From: Ferrigenium straubiae
Lineage (GTDB): Bacteria; Pseudomonadota; Gammaproteobacteria; Burkholderiales; Gallionellaceae
DNA length: 64,000 nucleotides
Direction of reading: 5' to 3'
Assembly (NCBI GenBank): GCA_019449655.1
Contig: JAHQXD010000001.1
Coordinates: 585,562 to 649,561, forward strand
The first letter of the stretch is position 1; every line of letters begins with the position of its first letter. Shown piece by piece: positions 25,457-34,423 of the stretch. The position numbers were made by a program, and so were the translations under genes. Below the pieces are notes generated by a model that ran no database searches, was not told the DNA's origin, and saw nothing but the letters and a program-made list of their open reading frames with translations.

Positions 25457-27268
25457 TCATAACTTGAAAATGATCTTTGCGCTCACCGCGATCTGGTAGA
25501 TGATCTGGGTCATTTCCTTCCAGAACTGCCGCGTCTTCACGTCGATCTTCGGTAACACCAGCACTTCGTCTCCCGCGCGTATCGCGGTCCCGCCGCCTGA
25601 GCCGAAAAATCCGCCCCCACCCGCGGCCTCGTCGAAGCTGCCGTCGCGGTGGGCGACGATGACGCGCGAGGCATCGGCGCTCTGCGTGTAGCCGCCGGCG
25701 CGGCGGATGTAACCTTCCAGCCCCAGGGCCGCATCGAAGGCGATTGCATTGGGGAAGAGCACTTCGCCGCTCACCAGTACCAGGCCGTCCCTGGCGGGGA
25801 TGCGCAGGATGTCGCCGTTTTCCAGAATCAGCTCGTCGCGGTTGGCAGCCTGCGCGATGAGCACCTGACCCGATGGCTCGATTTGTTTGGCGCGCTCCAC
25901 CCATTGCAGGATCAGGTCGGCCTCGTCCTTGCGCAGGCGCGCTTCCTCGCCGGTGCCCGAGCGTGCGGTCAGCGCCGCGGCCTCCAGGCTTTTCAGCGAT
26001 ATCTGCAACATTTGTTTTTGGCGTTTTTTTACGCTCGTGCGGAAAAGCTGCAGGCTGACAGCGTCGGATCGGTCGGAAAGCTGGATTTGCCTGATGAGTT
26101 CGCCCAGCCTTGCCCCGTCGCGCAGCACATATTCCTGCGCGCTTTCGTGTTCGCCTTCCACACGCACGGCGATGGTGCCGGGTTTCTTGTCGGCGGTGAA
26201 TTCGAGCTCGTCGCCGTTTTGCAGAACCACCCGTGTGGCATCGGCCAGCGGGTAATACTCGGTGTTCTTCACCGTGCCGGTGTTGCGCACCACCCGCACA
26301 TGGGTGGCCTGGGCGCCGGGTTTGGCGATCTTGAGCAGGTCGGCCATCGCATAGGTGGCGCCGCCAAACTCGAAACGCCTGGCGTTTTCTGCCAGGCCGC
26401 TTACCTTGAGCGTGTTCTGGCGCGGCGCAACAAAAATGACATCGCCGTCGGCCAACTGGGTGAGCGGCATGCGCCCTTGAAGCAGGAAGTCGTACAGGCT
26501 GACGGTGGCGCGGACCTGGCTGCCGCGCTTGACCTGGACATCGAGGAAGGAGCCGCGCTCCGGGTCGATGCCGCCGGCCTGGTCGAGGTAGTGCAGCAGG
26601 CTGTCCATGCTGGTGCCGCTGTAAAGGCCGGGGCGGTAAACGAAGCCGCCCACGAAAATGCGCACCGGCTGGGCGGCGGCAAGGCTGGCGTAGCCATAGA
26701 CGTTGGTGCGGAACACCTTGCCGATGGCGGCTTCCACCAGTCCCTGGATATCCTGATTACGCACGCCCAATACCTGCACCGGACCTACATGGGGAAGGAA
26801 AATGTTGCCCTTGGGATCGACGGTAAGCACGGCGTCGTATTCGAAGGCGCCCCACAACCTCACCTGGATGTTGTCGCCTACCGCCACGGCGTAGTCGGGG
26901 TTGAACTGGGTGGCGCCCTGGCGGGCGAAGGCGCCGGTGAAGAGATTGGCCCCGAACACATCACTATTCAGATTGGCGGAATAGTCGAGGCGCTGCGGAG
27001 GCAGGGGGGGGATCTCCGCAACGGGGGCCAAAGGGGAGGCCGGTGCGGCAGGCCGCACGGCTGATTCGGGACGATCCAGGCGCAAGCTGAGCGCCTGATC
27101 CACGCTGAACGGGTCGCCACTGGCGGCAAATGCGCCTGGCGCGGACATGAAAAGAAACAGCGCGCATAGGCCGCTGATGAACACGGATTGACCCGGATGA
27201 ACAATGGGCAGGGTTTTATCCGTGCTCATCCGTCTGAATCCGTGGCTAACTGAGGTTAGCAGGATCAT
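25457..27268 (-). CDS. kpsD: polysaccharide export protein, KpsD/Wza-type with SLBB domains
   Basis: A 603-residue exported protein. The signal sequence (about 27-49) is followed by a Pro-rich linker. A polysaccharide-export (Poly_export) domain with YAVAVGDNIQVRLWG and DPKGNIFLPHVGPV comes next, and then several SLBB-like beta-grasp segments (IFVGGFVYRPGLY, LKVSGLAEN, VLVSGEVLFPNAI). A C-terminal helix follows. KpsD proteins carry ABC-exported capsule across periplasm and outer membrane together with KpsE. No lipobox Cys is seen. The ATG lies a few bases after the kpsE stop, within AAGGACTGAGCC. Confidence 0.92.
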   Translation of the reverse strand: MILLTSVSHGFRRMSTDKTLPIVHPGQSVFISGLCALFLFMSAPGAFAASGDPFSVDQALSLRLDRPESAVRPAAPASPLAPVAEIPPLPPQRLDYSANLNSDVFGANLFTGAFARQGATQFNPDYAVAVGDNIQVRLWGAFEYDAVLTVDPKGNIFLPHVGPVQVLGVRNQDIQGLVEAAIGKVFRTNVYGYASLAAAQPVRIFVGGFVYRPGLYSGTSMDSLLHYLDQAGGIDPERGSFLDVQVKRGSQVRATVSLYDFLLQGRMPLTQLADGDVIFVAPRQNTLKVSGLAENARRFEFGGATYAMADLLKIAKPGAQATHVRVVRNTGTVKNTEYYPLADATRVVLQNGDELEFTADKKPGTIAVRVEGEHESAQEYVLRDGARLGELIRQIQLSDRSDAVSLQLFRTSVKKRQKQMLQISLKSLEAAALTARSGTGEEARLRKDEADLILQWVERAKQIEPSGQVLIAQAANRDELILENGDILRIPARDGLVLVSGEVLFPNAIAFDAALGLEGYIRRAGGYTQSADASRVIVAHRDGSFDEAAGGGGFFGSGGGTAIRAGDEVLVLPKIDVKTRQFWKEMTQIIYQIAVSAKIIFKL

Positions 27269-27271
27269 GGC

Positions 27272-28435
27272 TCAGTCCTTGTGGTCGCGGATGATGGCGT
27301 CGAGCAATTGCACGACGCCTGCCAGCAACAGGGCAATCAGGGTGAAAACAACGGTGTTGTACAGCCGGCGCGGTTCGAGCGGATATTGCGGCTCGGTGGG
27401 CGCCTGCAGTACGGACACCTTCTTCAATGTGCGCGTCGCCTCGATGCGCCCCTTTTCCAGCGCGACCAGGGCGGTCTTGTATACGTCCTGTGCGAAATCG
27501 GCATTCATTTGCAGGCGCTGGAATTCTTCCACGACGCTGTTGAGCATCTTGCCGTTGGGTGAAACCAGCCGCGCCTGTTCCTGCCTGATCTGTTTCTCAA
27601 TCGCGCCGATCTGCAAATTAAGCTCGGCGATGTTGGGGCTGTCGGGCATCAGATAACCCAGCATGCCGGTGCGCCGGGTTTGCAGGTCGGCGAGCTGCGC
27701 CTCGAGGCGCCCGATGATGGCGGCGAGGTTTTCCACCGTGCCCTGCGGAGAAACCAGCCCCTTGCGATTCTGGTAATCCAGCACCTCCCGCCGTGTGCGG
27801 AGGGTGCGCGCGCTCATGTCGCCGGCCTGTTTTTCGAGAAAGGCCACCTGATCCCGCGCAAGGTCGTGTGCCATGGCATTCATGTAATGCTCACCCTCTT
27901 CCACCAGCATGGCGGCAAGCGCATGGGCCATTTGGGGATCGTAACCCTGCGCCTTGATGACCAGCACCCCCGCGTAATCGTCGAATTCCACACTGGTCAT
28001 CGAAAGGAAATGGCGGTGAAACAGTTCCAGCGGCGCATCTTCGAACCACATGCGCGACAGCGGGTCGCGATACCAGCCGCTGTAATGGCCGCGCAGGTTC
28101 AGCCTGGCATCGAGCTTCTTGAGCATATCGATGGAAAGCAGGTAATCGCGCAGCAGCAACTGGTCGGCCCGCCCGGAGCCAAGGTTCCCGAATGGCCCGG
28201 CAAAGTCCATGGCCTGCCCGCCTGCCAGATCGGTGCGCTGGATGACGACATGCGCTTCGGAAACGTAGCGGTCCGAAGCGACGATCCCCCAGTAAAAAGC
28301 CGCAGCCAGCGAGGCAAGGAAGGCGGCGCCAAAGGCGCGATTCCGCAGCAACGCGGGAGCCAGCCGGCCGCGAATCCACCCCGCCAGCCATACTGCAGCC
28401 TGTGCGAACCTGCCTGATTTGAGATGATTTATCAT
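27272..28435 (-). CDS. kpsE: capsule export inner-membrane protein KpsE
   Basis: A 387-residue polysaccharide co-polymerase/membrane-fusion type protein. It has an N-terminal transmembrane helix (about 33-52; AAFLASLAAAFYWGIV), a long periplasmic region with predicted coiled coils (about 190-300), the PxxP-type segment APTEPQYPLEPRR, and a C-terminal transmembrane helix. KpsE connects the KpsMT transporter to KpsD. The start overlaps the kpsT stop as ATGA. Confidence 0.93.
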   Translation of the reverse strand: MINHLKSGRFAQAAVWLAGWIRGRLAPALLRNRAFGAAFLASLAAAFYWGIVASDRYVSEAHVVIQRTDLAGGQAMDFAGPFGNLGSGRADQLLLRDYLLSIDMLKKLDARLNLRGHYSGWYRDPLSRMWFEDAPLELFHRHFLSMTSVEFDDYAGVLVIKAQGYDPQMAHALAAMLVEEGEHYMNAMAHDLARDQVAFLEKQAGDMSARTLRTRREVLDYQNRKGLVSPQGTVENLAAIIGRLEAQLADLQTRRTGMLGYLMPDSPNIAELNLQIGAIEKQIRQEQARLVSPNGKMLNSVVEEFQRLQMNADFAQDVYKTALVALEKGRIEATRTLKKVSVLQAPTEPQYPLEPRRLYNTVVFTLIALLLAGVVQLLDAIIRDHKD

Positions 28436-29097
28436 GCACGCAGGCTCTCCCTGTAGTTCTTGAGTGCGTCGTTTATGTCGTCGAACCAGTGCGCGCACCC
28501 CTCGTGCAGCCAGATACCGGCCGTGCAAAACTCCTTCAACGTCGCCTCCTGATGGGAAACCATGACCAAACCGGCACGATCGGCCAATTTCTGGAATGCC
28601 TGCCCGGCCTTTTTCTTGAAGACGGCATCCCCCACCGCGGTGAGTTCGTCGGAAATGTAGGTGTCGAAGTCGAAGGCCAGCGAGGCGGCAAATTTCAGCC
28701 TCGCCTGCATCCCCGAGGAGTAAGTCTTGACCGGTGCATCGAAGGCGTCGCCGATCTCGGCGAAGTCCTGGATGAAAGCCATGTGTCCGGGAATGTCTTC
28801 CTCGCGGCCGTGAATGCGGCAGATGAATTTTGCGTTTTGCCTGCCGGTAAGCGAGCCTTGCAGGCCGCCGCCGATCCCCATCGGCCACGAGACACGGCAG
28901 CGGCGCTCGATGCGCCCGCGCGAGGGCATATCGGTCCCGCCGATCAGGTTCAACAGGGTGGATTTGCCCGCGCCGTTGCACCCGACCAGCCCCACGTTGA
29001 CCCTGGGCGGGATAACGAACGAGACATCCCGCAAAACCCATTTACCCGGCCCGCGGTCGGTCTGGTAGCGTTTATGGACACCCTCGACCAGTATCAT
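28432..29097 (-). CDS. kpsT: capsule ABC transporter ATP-binding protein KpsT
   Basis: A 221-residue ATPase energising capsule export. It has Walker A GCNGAGKSTL, the signature motif YSSGMQARL, and Walker B FDTYISDEL followed by TAVGDAVF, plus the switch His in VMVSHQ. The length is the family norm. Four-base overlaps with kpsM upstream and kpsE downstream indicate translational coupling across the export genes. Confidence 0.96.
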   Translation of the reverse strand: MILVEGVHKRYQTDRGPGKWVLRDVSFVIPPRVNVGLVGCNGAGKSTLLNLIGGTDMPSRGRIERRCRVSWPMGIGGGLQGSLTGRQNAKFICRIHGREEDIPGHMAFIQDFAEIGDAFDAPVKTYSSGMQARLKFAASLAFDFDTYISDELTAVGDAVFKKKAGQAFQKLADRAGLVMVSHQEATLKEFCTAGIWLHEGCAHWFDDINDALKNYRESLRA

Positions 29098-29903
29098 TTT
29101 GCTATCAACCTCGCGGCAAAACGAACATGCAACGCCAGCCCGAGAAAAATACCCGCCAGTGCAAAGCTGTAGGCATAGGTCATGCTCAATCCGGGCACGG
29201 CATAGTAATACGGCGCAAACCCCAGCCGGGCGGCTTCCAGGCTATGCACCACCGGATTGAGCAGGAGCCAGTCACGGTAAGGCTGCGGTACACTGGAAAC
29301 AGGAAAAACGACGCCGGAAAAAAAATACATGGGGGTCATGGCAAACCCGAGAAATTTGCCCAACTCCGGTACAAGCTCAATCGCCACCGAGGCCGTCAAC
29401 CCGAAGCCCAACCCCATCAGCCACAGGCTGGCCAAAGCCTCCAGCACGGCCAGTGGATCGGCGGGAACGATGCCCAGCCCGAATAAACCCGCACCGCCGA
29501 AGAGAACGATCGCCACCAGCACCATCAGGAATCCCTCGAGAGCGGCGCGCACCAGCACAGTGTCGACCGGCTTGACCTGACGATAGGCAAACAGCGCCTG
29601 ATTGGCATCCACGGCATTCTGGGCCTGGATGGCAGTCCGCTTGAACATGAAGAAGGCCATCAGCCCAACCATCAGCCAAACGGCGGCATCGACGCCCCCC
29701 ACCACATGCATGCGGATAATGGTAAAAATGGACATCAGGAAAACGACATGGGCCACCGGCTCCAACAACAGCCACAACCAGGCGGCCCGGCCTGCCGACA
29801 GGCGGCTGAGCGCCTCGCGCAGGAAGAGCGCCTTCCAGACGGAAAGCATGATGGCGGCAGGAGTGCGCGTGGTATCCATGGACATCACCACCGCACCCGC
29901 CAT
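29094..29903 (-). CDS. kpsM: capsule ABC transporter permease KpsM
   Basis: A 269-residue ABC-2 type permease with six hydrophobic segments and family features such as LWLLLEPVAHV, the cytoplasmic loop around RTAIQAQNAVDANQALF, and PMYFFSGVVFPVSSVP. With KpsT it moves the lipid-linked capsule across the inner membrane. It is the first gene of the operon. Three in-frame ATGs lie within the first nine codons (29903, 29885, 29879) and the true start is uncertain. Confidence 0.94.
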   Translation of the reverse strand: MAGAVVMSMDTTRTPAAIMLSVWKALFLREALSRLSAGRAAWLWLLLEPVAHVVFLMSIFTIIRMHVVGGVDAAVWLMVGLMAFFMFKRTAIQAQNAVDANQALFAYRQVKPVDTVLVRAALEGFLMVLVAIVLFGGAGLFGLGIVPADPLAVLEALASLWLMGLGFGLTASVAIELVPELGKFLGFAMTPMYFFSGVVFPVSSVPQPYRDWLLLNPVVHSLEAARLGFAPYYYAVPGLSMTYAYSFALAGIFLGLALHVRFAARLIAK

Positions 29904-30292
29904 GCTTCAGACAAACCCATTGCTCCGGAACATCCGGCGCATGCTACCTGCATAACCATTTTCAACCTCGCACTAAAGGTTTTCCCTCAAAGCGCATGGG
30001 GGGCATTTACTTAGTTGATGCGAATGCCGTTGCTTATCCCGGATCCAACTGGCCGTCCCATGCAAATTCATGGATGCAAGTTTTGGCTAAACACCGGCTT
30101 AACGCACTAAGGTGGAATCCGCATTTGACTAAGGCGGAGGCTTTACTTAAAAGGTAGGGGTTAACCGTAGGAAGCGGCCGGGCCTACAGGCTTGGCGCTG
30201 ATTTTTTTCAGGTTTCGCCCCTCGGGAGCAGTGCAAAAATAAACTCTATGCCGCATATTGCCGAGGCGGACGCCTGCGCCGGGAAAATATCG
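29904..30292. other. intergenic region upstream of the capsule operon
   Basis: This 389-base stretch separates kpsM and rhlE, which diverge, and must contain the capsule promoter. I could not fix a convincing -35/-10 pair on the minus strand. No RNA gene or mobile element was recognised. Confidence 0.4.
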
Positions 30293-30359
30293 CTGGCTTT
30301 TATTTTTTCCATCCGTATAATGCGCGCCTTGCCGTCATTCAGGAAATTTCCTGACGGCA
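30293..30359 (+). promoter_or_regulatory. rhlE: candidate rhlE promoter and leader hairpin
   Basis: A perfect -10 hexamer TATAAT lies at 30316-30321, with a weak -35 (CTGGCT, 30293-30298) at 17-base spacing. Just downstream, GCCGTCA (30331-30337) pairs with TGACGGC (30352-30358), enclosing a nested palindrome CAGGAAATTTCCTG. Transcription from here would give a 5' leader of about 210 bases before the rhlE start, typical of cold-shock helicase genes. The -10 box is visible; its use is inferred. Confidence 0.5.
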
Positions 30360-30537
30360 TTGGTTCATCGTTTCCTGACCTATCTCTCGCGCGCATGCAA
30401 ATCGCGCCTGTCTAAAAAACTCATCAAGAAATTCTGGGTTTTCCGGTTAGCGACGATGTTTTATGCGCCGGTCTATCTGCCGCACCTTCCCTGGGTGTTG
30501 TTTTCCGCCTGCGCTTGCCTTTTTTCTAGGAAGCACC

Positions 30538-32106
30538 ATGACATTTGAAGAATTGAATTTACATCCCGCCATCCTCAAGGCGATTGCCGACACCGGCTAT
30601 ACCGAGCCTACGCCCATCCAGGCGCAGGCCATTCCCGAAGTCATCGCTGGCCACGACCTGATGGCCTCGGCACAGACCGGCAGCGGCAAGACCGCCGCCT
30701 TCATCCTGCCCGCGCTGAACCGCCTGGCCACGCCTTCCGCGCTGCCCGGCAAAGGCCCGCGCGTGCTGGTGCTGACCCCGACCCGTGAACTGGCGCAACA
30801 GGTGTGCGATGCCGCAACCAAGTACGGCAAGAACATGCGTTTCAAGATCATCAGCATCCTGGGCGGCATGCCTTACCCGGTGCAGAACCGTTTGCTGTCC
30901 GGCCATGTCGATATCCTGGTCGCGACGCCGGGACGCCTCATCGACCATCTGGAGCGCGGGCGCATCGATTTCTCGCGCCTGGAAATGCTGATTCTCGACG
31001 AAGCGGACCGCATGCTGGACATGGGTTTCGTTGATGACGTGGAGCGCATCGCCGCAGCCACGCCCAAGACACGCCAGACCCTGCTGTTCTCCGCGACGCT
31101 GGAAGGCGTGGTCGGCAACCTCGCTTCGCGCCTGCTCAAGGAACCGAAGAAAATTTCCGTCTCGGCCGCCAAAGATAAGCACGAAAATATCGAGCAACGC
31201 ATGATGTTCGCCGACGACGTGGCGCACAAGAACAAGCTGCTCAGCCACCTGCTGACCGGCGTAGATATCAACCAAGCTCTGGTGTTCACCGCCACCAAGC
31301 GCGACGCCGACGGCCTCGCCGACCAACTGTCCGCACAGGGACACTCCGTTGCGGCATTGCACGGCGACATGAGCCAGCGCGAACGCAACCGCACCCTGCT
31401 CAACATGCGCAACGGCAACCTGCGCGTGCTGGTCGCCACCGACGTGGCGGCGCGCGGACTCGACGTCGCCGGGATTTCGCACGTGATCAACTTCGATCTG
31501 CCCAAGCAGGCCGAGGACTATGTGCACCGCATCGGGCGCACGGGCCGCGGCGGCGCATCCGGCATCGCCATCTCGTTCGCATCGAACCGCGACGCGCTGT
31601 TGCTGAAGCGCATCGAACGCTACACCGAGCAGCGCATCCAGATGCACACCATCGAAGGGCTGGAGCCGAAATACAAGCTGCGCACCGGCCCGTCCTCGGA
31701 TCGCCCGCGCGGCAACGGCGGCCCGCGTGGCGGCGGCTTCGGCGGAAATCGCGGCAACGGCAACAGCCAAGGCTATGGTGGTAACCGCAACGGCGGTTTT
31801 GGCGGCAACCGCAGCACGGCCTTCACCGGCAACGACAAACCTTCCTCCTTTGGTACCTCAGGAGGCCCAGGACAGCCTCGCGGCACGGGTTTCCATCACA
31901 GCGCACCGGACAGCCGCCACAACCATGCCGGCCGCAAGGAAGGTCATGCCCAAGGTGCCGGACAAGGTTTCGGTGGCCAGGGTCGCAGCCAGGAACGCAG
32001 CTTCGGCAACGCCAACCGCGGCAGCAACAACAGCGCCCCGCGCCGCAACGGCGACCGCCCAAGCTTCTCGCTGGGGCGCGGCCACAACAGTGGCAACAAG
32101 TGGTAG
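30538..32106 (+). CDS. rhlE: DEAD-box ATP-dependent RNA helicase RhlE
   Basis: A 522-residue RNA helicase. It has a Q motif (GYTEPTPIQ), Walker A (AQTGSGKT), DEAD (ILDEADRMLDMGF), the SAT motif (FSATL) and motif VI (HRIGRTGRGG), followed by a long Gly/Asn/Arg-rich tail (about 400-522) that binds RNA non-specifically. The RhlE subfamily acts in ribosome assembly and RNA decay, often in the cold. The ATG at 30538 follows AGGAAG. A cold-shock protein gene lies about 20 kb to the left, not linked. Confidence 0.96.
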   Translation: MTFEELNLHPAILKAIADTGYTEPTPIQAQAIPEVIAGHDLMASAQTGSGKTAAFILPALNRLATPSALPGKGPRVLVLTPTRELAQQVCDAATKYGKNMRFKIISILGGMPYPVQNRLLSGHVDILVATPGRLIDHLERGRIDFSRLEMLILDEADRMLDMGFVDDVERIAAATPKTRQTLLFSATLEGVVGNLASRLLKEPKKISVSAAKDKHENIEQRMMFADDVAHKNKLLSHLLTGVDINQALVFTATKRDADGLADQLSAQGHSVAALHGDMSQRERNRTLLNMRNGNLRVLVATDVAARGLDVAGISHVINFDLPKQAEDYVHRIGRTGRGGASGIAISFASNRDALLLKRIERYTEQRIQMHTIEGLEPKYKLRTGPSSDRPRGNGGPRGGGFGGNRGNGNSQGYGGNRNGGFGGNRSTAFTGNDKPSSFGTSGGPGQPRGTGFHHSAPDSRHNHAGRKEGHAQGAGQGFGGQGRSQERSFGNANRGSNNSAPRRNGDRPSFSLGRGHNSGNKW

Positions 32107-32125
32107 GGGTTAATACCCGGTAAAC

Positions 32126-32155
32126 AAAAAAGGCACGCCTCGGCGTGCCTTTTTC
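32126..32155. terminator. bidirectional intrinsic terminator between rhlE and exbD
   Basis: A run of A, then GGCACGCC-TC-GGCGTGCC, then TTTTT. The symmetrical hairpin with A-run and T-run can end both the rhlE and the exbD transcripts, which converge here. Confidence 0.93.
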
Positions 32156-32184
32156 ATTATTGAACTACAGGCTAAGAAAACCGC

Positions 32185-32592
32185 CTATTGCCCCGCCATC
32201 GTCATGAACGACAGCTTGCTCACCCCGGCGTGTTGCGCGATCGCCATGACCTGCGCCACGCGCCCGTAATTGACAGCCTCGTCGGCGTGGACATGCAATT
32301 CGAAATCGTCCTTACCCGCCGCCGCCTCGGCAAGCTGCTCGGCCAGTTTCTTGTCGTCCAGCGCAATGCTCTCGAGCGTGATCTTGCCTTCCGCATCAAT
32401 GGTGACCACCTGCTGCTTGGAGTCCATGCGCGTATCCACCGCGGCCGTCTTGGGCAGCTTCACTTCCAGCGACTGCGACAGCAGCGGCGCGGTAACAATG
32501 AACACCACCAGCAACACCAGCATCACGTCCACCAGCGGCGTGACGTTGATCTCGCTCATCATTTCCTGATCGGACTGAGTATGGAAGGCCAT
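32185..32592 (-). CDS. exbD: biopolymer transport protein ExbD/TolR
   Basis: A 135-residue single-pass membrane protein. The transmembrane helix (about 18-38; VMLVLLVVFIVTAPLL) contains the conserved Asp of PLVDVMLVLLV that carries protons with ExbB, and the C-terminal periplasmic domain is normal. It energises TonB. It is the last gene of a six-gene minus-strand operon that starts with a TonB-dependent receptor, and abuts exbB with one base between stop and start. Confidence 0.93.
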   Translation of the reverse strand: MAFHTQSDQEMMSEINVTPLVDVMLVLLVVFIVTAPLLSQSLEVKLPKTAAVDTRMDSKQQVVTIDAEGKITLESIALDDKKLAEQLAEAAAGKDDFELHVHADEAVNYGRVAQVMAIAQHAGVSKLSFMTMAGQ

Positions 32593-32593
32593 G

Positions 32594-33250
32594 TCACACC
32601 TTGTAGTCGTATTTGCGCGCCAGCCTCGCGAAGTCGTCCGCGAAATTCTCGAAATCCGTGAGGTTCAGCCGCAGGCGGCGCAGGAAATAGTTGTAGGCCA
32701 GCACCGCGGGCAACGCGGCCGCGATGCCGAAGGCCGTCGCGATCAGCGCCTCGCCGATCGGCCCCGCCACCACGTCCAGGCTAGCCGATCCGGTTTTGCC
32801 GATTTCCTGCAACGCATGCATGATGCCCCACACCGTGCCGAACAGCCCGATGAAGGGCGAGGTGGATCCGATGCCGGCCAGTTCGGCCAAACCGCTCTCC
32901 CCCTTGCGCTGCAGGTTGCGGATCTGCTGGCGCAGGGCGTTTTCCATTAGTTCCTGCGGGGCACCCGCATGCTTGAGATCGGTCTTGCCGCTGGCCATTT
33001 CCCTCAAGGCGGTGAAAGCTGAACGCGCAAGGCTGGCAAGCTGCCCTTCATGCTGTTCGCTCACCCGCTCGGCGCTCTTCCAGTCGGGCGAGTCCCAGAA
33101 TTGCTGCGCAAAAGCGCTGTCCTGTTTGTTGTTGCGGCTGCGCTGCAGCAATTTGTACCCCACGATAGACCAGGTGGTCACCGAACAGAGCAGCAGCACG
33201 AGAAGCGTGGCGCCGACAACAATCGAATCACTGCTGAATAACTGCATCAT
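32594..33250 (-). CDS. exbB: biopolymer transport protein ExbB/TolQ
   Basis: A 218-residue MotA/TolQ/ExbB proton-channel protein. Three transmembrane helices are seen, with the conserved blocks GLFGTVWGIMHA and ALIATAFGIAAALPAVLAYN. It forms the proton-driven motor with ExbD. The ATG at 33250 overlaps the tonB stop as TGATG. The sequence LLQRSRNN lies after the first helix, as in TolQ-like members, but linkage to tonB and receptors argues for the Exb role. Confidence 0.94.
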   Translation of the reverse strand: MMQLFSSDSIVVGATLLVLLLCSVTTWSIVGYKLLQRSRNNKQDSAFAQQFWDSPDWKSAERVSEQHEGQLASLARSAFTALREMASGKTDLKHAGAPQELMENALRQQIRNLQRKGESGLAELAGIGSTSPFIGLFGTVWGIMHALQEIGKTGSASLDVVAGPIGEALIATAFGIAAALPAVLAYNYFLRRLRLNLTDFENFADDFARLARKYDYKV

Positions 33251-33927
33251 CAATCCTCTTTCAAAATAAACGGAATCGGAACCAGAAACCACTTGGTAAT
33301 CACCTGCCCGCCCTGGCGCGCCGGAGCAAATTTCCAGCCGCGCACCGCCTGCATCGCAGCCTTGTCCAGCACGTCATGCCCGCTGCTCTGGTGCAGCCTG
33401 ACTTCGCCGGGCAGGCCGCTTGCCAGCACCTCGACATTCAACACCACCTTGCCCTGCCAGCCCATGCGCCGCGCCACCATCGGATAGGCGGGAACCGGGT
33501 TTTTCAGGTACGCCGCCTGGTAGTCCGGTTCGCGATCCGGCAGGCCGGGCGGCGTGGCCACTGGCTGCGGGGGCGCGCTGCTGACTTCGGTCGGCACCGG
33601 CGTCTGCTCAGGCACGATGGGCGTCGTAACCTCCGGCGAGGGCTGAGCACGCTTTTCCACCGGCCTGGGTTTCTCGGCCGGCTTGGGCTCGGGTTTGGGT
33701 TGCGGCTTCGGCTCCGCTGCAACGGGTTGCGGCGGGCTGGGCATGGCCGCAAAGCTGACCGACATTTCCTGATGCCTCGACGTGGGAAGGCTGGGGGCAG
33801 CCATCAGAAACCACAGCACCAGGACATGCGCGAGCACCACCAATGCCACGATCAGCGAGCGGTCGCGCAATTGCAAATCTGCCGGATTCATCATGGTCAT
33901 CAGGGGTGGGTAGGCCAGCGAGCTCAT
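33250..33927 (-). CDS. tonB: energy transducer TonB
   Basis: A 225-residue TonB. It has an N-terminal anchor (about 25-42; VALVVLAHVLVLWFLM), a Pro/Lys/Glu-rich periplasmic spacer (about 65-125; KPQPKPEPKPAEKP) and a C-terminal TonB domain with NPVPAYPMVARRMGWQGKV and SSGHDVLDKAAM. It links ExbBD to outer-membrane receptors. It is encoded in the same operon as a receptor, so it is probably dedicated to this uptake system. In-frame Met11-13 are alternative starts. Confidence 0.95.
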   Translation of the reverse strand: MSSLAYPPLMTMMNPADLQLRDRSLIVALVVLAHVLVLWFLMAAPSLPTSRHQEMSVSFAAMPSPPQPVAAEPKPQPKPEPKPAEKPRPVEKRAQPSPEVTTPIVPEQTPVPTEVSSAPPQPVATPPGLPDREPDYQAAYLKNPVPAYPMVARRMGWQGKVVLNVEVLASGLPGEVRLHQSSGHDVLDKAAMQAVRGWKFAPARQGGQVITKWFLVPIPFILKED

Positions 33928-33931
33928 GGCG

Positions 33932-34423
33932 TCATCTCACAGCATATTGTTCTTTGACCCATTGCTCCACTTCCCTGTATTCGAGCTTGCCGCTGATGCC
34001 TGCTGCTTCCTTTCCAGGGCTGAAGAAATAGGTGCGCGGCAATTCACCCTGCCACTTCCTGTCCACCTCGAAACGCAGGCGCTCGGTATAGTCGTCGGCA
34101 AATACCCAGGCCTCCGCCTTCTTCAGAGAAAACTTTGCGAGTGTGGCGGCAATCTCTTTTTCTTCTTCCGGCGTATCGGTGGAGACCAGCACCAGATCGA
34201 GCTTTGGATATTTTTTCACCAGCTTCTTGAGCATGGCCAGTTCGACCATGCAGTAATTGCAGGTCAGCGACCAGAAGTTGACGATGAAGGGCTTGCCCTG
34301 CTGCGCGGCAACAATCTGCTGGTAACTGCCGCGGACGAACGGCTTGATTTCCTGCGCGGCCTGCGCCGGAGCGGAAGAGAATAAAGCGGAGCACAGCGCT
34401 ACCAGAAAGCCAAGCCGCCTCAC
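33932..34423 (-). CDS. exported thioredoxin-fold (TlpA/ResA-like) protein
   Basis: A 163-residue protein from a GTG that overlaps the preceding stop as GTGA. It has a signal peptide (LGFLVALCSALFSSAPAQAA), then a thioredoxin fold with active site SLTCNYCMVE and KLDLVLVSTDTPEEE. It is a periplasmic thiol-disulfide oxidoreductase. Its place between a Cys-rich BNR protein and tonB suggests that it keeps cysteines of a neighbour reduced, or works with the CcdA-like protein at 38091-38750. Partner and direction of electron flow are inferred. Confidence 0.87.
   Translation of the reverse strand: MRRLGFLVALCSALFSSAPAQAAQEIKPFVRGSYQQIVAAQQGKPFIVNFWSLTCNYCMVELAMLKKLVKKYPKLDLVLVSTDTPEEEKEIAATLAKFSLKKAEAWVFADDYTERLRFEVDRKWQGELPRTYFFSPGKEAAGISGKLEYREVEQWVKEQYAVR

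Noticed and set aside
25649-27064. 471-codon plus-strand open frame
   Set aside because: Antisense to kpsD, which has full polysaccharide-export and SLBB segments.
30559-31770. 403-codon minus-strand open frame
   Set aside because: Antisense to rhlE, which has all DEAD-box motifs.
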